From the NCBI GenBank assembly GCA_014239855.1, contig JAAZXY010000003.1:49922-113921 (forward strand): a stretch of 64,000 nucleotides of DNA. Reading direction: 5' to 3'. The notes below the pieces were generated by a model, which saw only the letters and a list, made by a program, of their open reading frames with translations, was not told where the DNA came from and made no database searches. The DNA is from Acidimicrobiales bacterium. GTDB lineage: Bacteria > Actinomycetota > Acidimicrobiia > Acidimicrobiales > MedAcidi-G1. Each line of letters begins with the position of its first letter. The first letter of the stretch is position 1. The position numbers were made by a program, and so were the translations under genes. This document shows, in pieces, positions 61,774 through 64,000 of this stretch.

Positions 61774-62783
61774 CGGGACAGGCTCGCCAGTCGGGCCACC
61801 AGTACCTCCACCACCAGTTCCTGGGGCCACGCTGAGCGTCCCCGCAGGTCCAGGTCCGCTCCGGCCAGCAGTCTCATGGCCCGGGCGATCCGCTCGCCGC
61901 CCAACTTTCGACTGGTGGCCAGCGCCTTCTTGGCCGGAAAGCCCTTGACCCCGAGTGCGTCGGCCGCACCGGCCTGATCCCGGATTCCCGATCCGTCGAG
62001 CCGGAGCAACCGCCCGTAGTGGCCGTGCAACGCCGCGGTCACGGCCAACGGATGCCGCCCGCCGGCCGCCAGCATCCGGGACAGGCAGTCCAGAGCCTTG
62101 GGAACGTCGCCGTTGTCGATGGCGTCGGTCAGGTCCCATGGGGCGACGTCGCCGCCCGCCCCGAGGAACGGTTCCACGTCGGCCGCCGACACCTCGGCTC
62201 CCGGACCGAACACCGCGGCGAGGGTCTCCAGCAGGGGCACCACCGCGGCACGATCCTCACCCAGCCGACGGGCCACCAGCGCCCGGGCCGGGCGATCCAG
62301 ATCGACGGGGCCGGCCGCGATGCGGTCGTCCAACCACTGGTCGGCCTCGCGGCCACGCCCGACCGCGGTCTTGTGCACCTGACCTCCGGCCGCCTTGATG
62401 GCCTCGGCCAACGACTTGGGGATCGGGTTGAGGCGTTGTTGGGCCGGGGCCACCCCCTTCTCCCAGACCACGATGAGGGCCGTCGAGTCCAGCGGGTCGG
62501 CCAGGTAGCCGACGAGCGGAGCCACCGACTCCTTGTCGCTGAACCGACCCAGGTGGCGACCGACCACCACCCGGCGACCGGTCAGGAACGGCGGAGTCTG
62601 GGCGGCGTCCACCAGACGGGCCACCTCGAAGCCGCTCTCGGTGCGGTACTCCTCTTCGGTGAGTTCCTCCAGGGCCAGGGAACGATCCTCGCCGTCGAGC
62701 GCCGCGTCGACCGCGGCCCGGACGGCTTCGGTCACCAGGGCGTCATCGTCGCCGGTGATGAGCACGATGGTCGGAACGCTCAT
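61767..62783 (-). CDS. holA: DNA polymerase III subunit delta
   Basis: This 338-residue delta subunit has an N-terminal AAA-like domain (PTIVLITGDDDALV, LVDAAQTPPFLTGRRVVVGRHLG, LIVVWEKG) and a C-terminal helical domain with WDLTDAIDNGDVPKALDCL and HYGRLLRLDGSG. It opens the sliding clamp in the clamp loader. Its ATG overlaps the folP2 stop by 4 bp. Convergent with rpsT, with its stop in the 7-bp repeat. Confidence 0.92.
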   Translation of the reverse strand: MSVPTIVLITGDDDALVTEAVRAAVDAALDGEDRSLALEELTEEEYRTESGFEVARLVDAAQTPPFLTGRRVVVGRHLGRFSDKESVAPLVGYLADPLDSTALIVVWEKGVAPAQQRLNPIPKSLAEAIKAAGGQVHKTAVGRGREADQWLDDRIAAGPVDLDRPARALVARRLGEDRAAVVPLLETLAAVFGPGAEVSAADVEPFLGAGGDVAPWDLTDAIDNGDVPKALDCLSRMLAAGGRHPLAVTAALHGHYGRLLRLDGSGIRDQAGAADALGVKGFPAKKALATSRKLGGERIARAMRLLAGADLDLRGRSAWPQELVVEVLVARLASLSRP

Positions 62784-63607
62784 GCCATCACCTCGGCCAT
62801 CACATCGGCCACCCGGCGTGCGCCCCGCACGTCATGAGCCCGGAGGATCCGGCAGCCACCGGCGATGCCCAGCGCGTGGGCCGCCCACGATGCCTCGACC
62901 CGATCCTCCAGACCGCTGTCGGTGACCTCGCCCAGGAAACCCTTGTTGGATGCCGACAGCAGGATGGGGTGTCCCAGCCTCGCCAGGTCGTCAGACCGTC
63001 GCAGCAGTTCGGTCGACATCTCCGGCGTCTTACCCAGGTCCAGGCCGGCGTCCACGATGATCCGCTCATCGGGAATGCGGGCGTCCTTGGCCCAGCGGAC
63101 CCGTTCGGCCAGGAACTCCCGGACCTCGGCCACCACGTCGACGTAGCTCGGCGTCGGGTCGGGGATCCTCGGACCGATCCGCACATGGGTGGCCACCACG
63201 GCCGCTCCGTGTCGGGCACACGCCGGCAGGAACGTCGGGTCGGCGAAGCCGCTGATGTCGTTGCCCACCGACGCTCCGGCCTCCATGGCCGCGTCGGCCA
63301 CGCTCCCCCGGAACGTGTCCACGGCGATCGGCAGGTCGAATCGGGCGCTCAGGGCGGCAACGGCCGGGACCACACGATCCATCTCCTCGGCCTCGGTGAC
63401 CTCGGGGCCGGGACCCGCCTTGGAGCCCCCGACGTCGAGGAAGTCGGCACCGTCGGCCACGTGGGCCTCGGCCAGTCGGAGGAAGTCGTCGAAGTCCCAG
63501 AACCGGCCGCGATCCCAGAACGAATCCGGGGTCCGGTTCAGGATTCCCATGACGAGTGACCGGTGGGTGCAGTCGTACCGGTGGTCGGGGCCCAACTCGA
63601 CGATCAC
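62780..63607 (-). CDS. folP2: Dihydropteroate synthase-like protein, FolP2 type
   Basis: This 275-residue TIM-barrel protein has the pterin-synthase outline: MGILNRTPDSFWDRG, DVGGSKAGPG, VDTFRGSVADAAMEAGASVGNDISGF, DAGLDLGKTPEMSTELL, LLSASNKGFLG, and RAHDV. However NRTPDSF...D(K/R)G and DVGG(V/S)KAGPG match the actinobacterial FolP2 group, where the real FolP has NVTPDSFSDGG. FolP2 of mycobacteria lacks proven DHPS activity. So its role may not be folate synthesis. The GTG at 63607 has TACCGT 7 nt upstream and also overlaps the previous stop (GTGA). Confidence 0.85.
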   Translation of the reverse strand: MIVELGPDHRYDCTHRSLVMGILNRTPDSFWDRGRFWDFDDFLRLAEAHVADGADFLDVGGSKAGPGPEVTEAEEMDRVVPAVAALSARFDLPIAVDTFRGSVADAAMEAGASVGNDISGFADPTFLPACARHGAAVVATHVRIGPRIPDPTPSYVDVVAEVREFLAERVRWAKDARIPDERIIVDAGLDLGKTPEMSTELLRRSDDLARLGHPILLSASNKGFLGEVTDSGLEDRVEASWAAHALGIAGGCRILRAHDVRGARRVADVMAEVMA

Positions 63608-64000
63608 CCGGCCGACGGTACACCGACCCGCCGATCCACCCGCCGAACCAAGAGCCTCCCCGAGCGCCGGTGGACCACCCAGGTCGTGCCGCCCACCTGC
63701 ACGCGCTGCCCGTCGACGGGTTGGAGGGCGCTCACCGAGCCCGTCGGACCCCATCGGAGGTGCGGGCCGAACCGGCCGGTCAACGCATCAGCCTGGCCGG
63801 CCGGGACCGGTTCCCGAAAGACCACCAGGAGCAGATCGTCCACGCCGCGCCGACGAAGCTCGGCCAGGAGTCGCTGGCTACCCATCGAACGGTCGACCAC
63901 CACCACCGAACCATCGGGTCCCCCACCCAGCACACGCACCCCGTCGGACGCCTCCCACCCGGCCGGGACCCGGGGCGTGTTGGTCCTGTGCATCATCCTT
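63604..64000 (-). CDS. C-terminal part of a ComEC-like protein (partial)
   Basis: This is a frame open to the right edge of the window, with about 132 residues visible. It has GVRVLGGGPDGSVVVVDRSMGSQRLLAELRRRGVDDLLLVVF, resembling the start of the metallo-beta-lactamase domain at the end of ComEC (DNA uptake channel), but the HxHxDH metal residues are missing. The end VGGTTWVVHRRSGRLLVRRV is also ComEC-like. Gene order (ComEC next to holA) supports this. The protein may begin at the ATG at 63996 or be a fragment of a larger one. The call is tentative. Confidence 0.42.
   Translation of the reverse strand, partial: RMMHRTNTPRVPAGWEASDGVRVLGGGPDGSVVVVDRSMGSQRLLAELRRRGVDDLLLVVFREPVPAGQADALTGRFGPHLRWGPTGSVSALQPVDGQRVQVGGTTWVVHRRSGRLLVRRVDRRVGVPSAG
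63615..63620 (-). promoter_or_regulatory. -10 box TACCGT, leaderless promoter
   Basis: The minus-strand TACCGT ends 7 nt before the GTG at 63607; it lies inside the upstream frame. Confidence 0.4.

Overview
The window is about 70% G+C and densely packed. It reads as a chromosomal segment of a high-GC actinobacterium, most likely an Acidimicrobiia-like lineage. Supporting evidence is a mycothione reductase, a BldD-type regulator, the conserved actinobacterial run gcvH / GarA-like FHA / MerR / DUF151 / MerR, the hrcA-dnaJ-rsmE block, and many genes whose start codon lies 6-9 nt after a TANNNT -10 box (leaderless transcripts). No rRNA, tRNA, insertion sequence, prophage or CRISPR array was seen.

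Layout. 1-1463: edge of a flavin reductase-like gene, a glycerophosphodiester phosphodiesterase and a small membrane protein. 1464-2286: an 823-bp spacer with no credible gene. 2287-14796: a cell-surface glycan locus with PIG-V-like and GT39-like mannosyltransferases, an FAD oxidoreductase, two paralogous GT-C enzymes around a polysaccharide deacetylase, two SGNH hydrolases, a GNAT-like protein, a GT2 glycosyltransferase and DUF2304. 14797-17649: small membrane protein with terminator, AlkB-like oxygenase, SDR and 5'-nucleotidase. 17659-22945: six-gene leftward operon (DUF35, Ltp-type thiolase, enoyl-CoA hydratase, nucleotidyltransferase, LLM oxidoreductase, enoyl-CoA hydratase). 23108-26322: tandem glycine riboswitch and gcvP. 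26385-36002: three acyl-CoA dehydrogenases, mycothione reductase, SDR, acyl-CoA synthetase, chorismate synthase and a class II aldolase. 36045-41538: gcvT, a PD-(D/E)XK-like protein, MerR, DUF151, a divergent HPRT, MerR, FHA, gcvH and pgsA, all leftward. 41625-50253: HIT protein, DUF2079, SRAP, a divergent pair of envelope proteins including a PBP/LytR_C fusion, a lipoprotein, a methyltransferase and a Rieske protein. 50257-64000: housekeeping genes ftsX, ftsE, prfB, secA, a BldD-like regulator, rsmE, dnaJ, hrcA, lepA, rpsT, holA, a FolP2-type protein and a partial ComEC-like protein.

Gene cooperation. The glycine cleavage genes gcvP, gcvT and gcvH are all present but split: only gcvP sits behind the glycine riboswitch, while gcvH begins with a leaderless promoter and shares a direction with gcvT. 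The 17.6-32.3 kb stretch has the parts for acyl-CoA or steroid-like side-chain degradation. The 2.3-14.8 kb stretch looks like lipid-linked glycan assembly and trimming.

The observations most worth following are the BldD-like protein with a swapped c-di-GMP signature, the Ltp/DUF35 pair with altered catalytic and zinc residues, the degenerate HPRT inside the GarA cluster, the PBP-LytR_C fusion, the symmetrical divergent promoter at 4919-4956, and stop codons embedded in short tandem repeats whose period shifts the frame.
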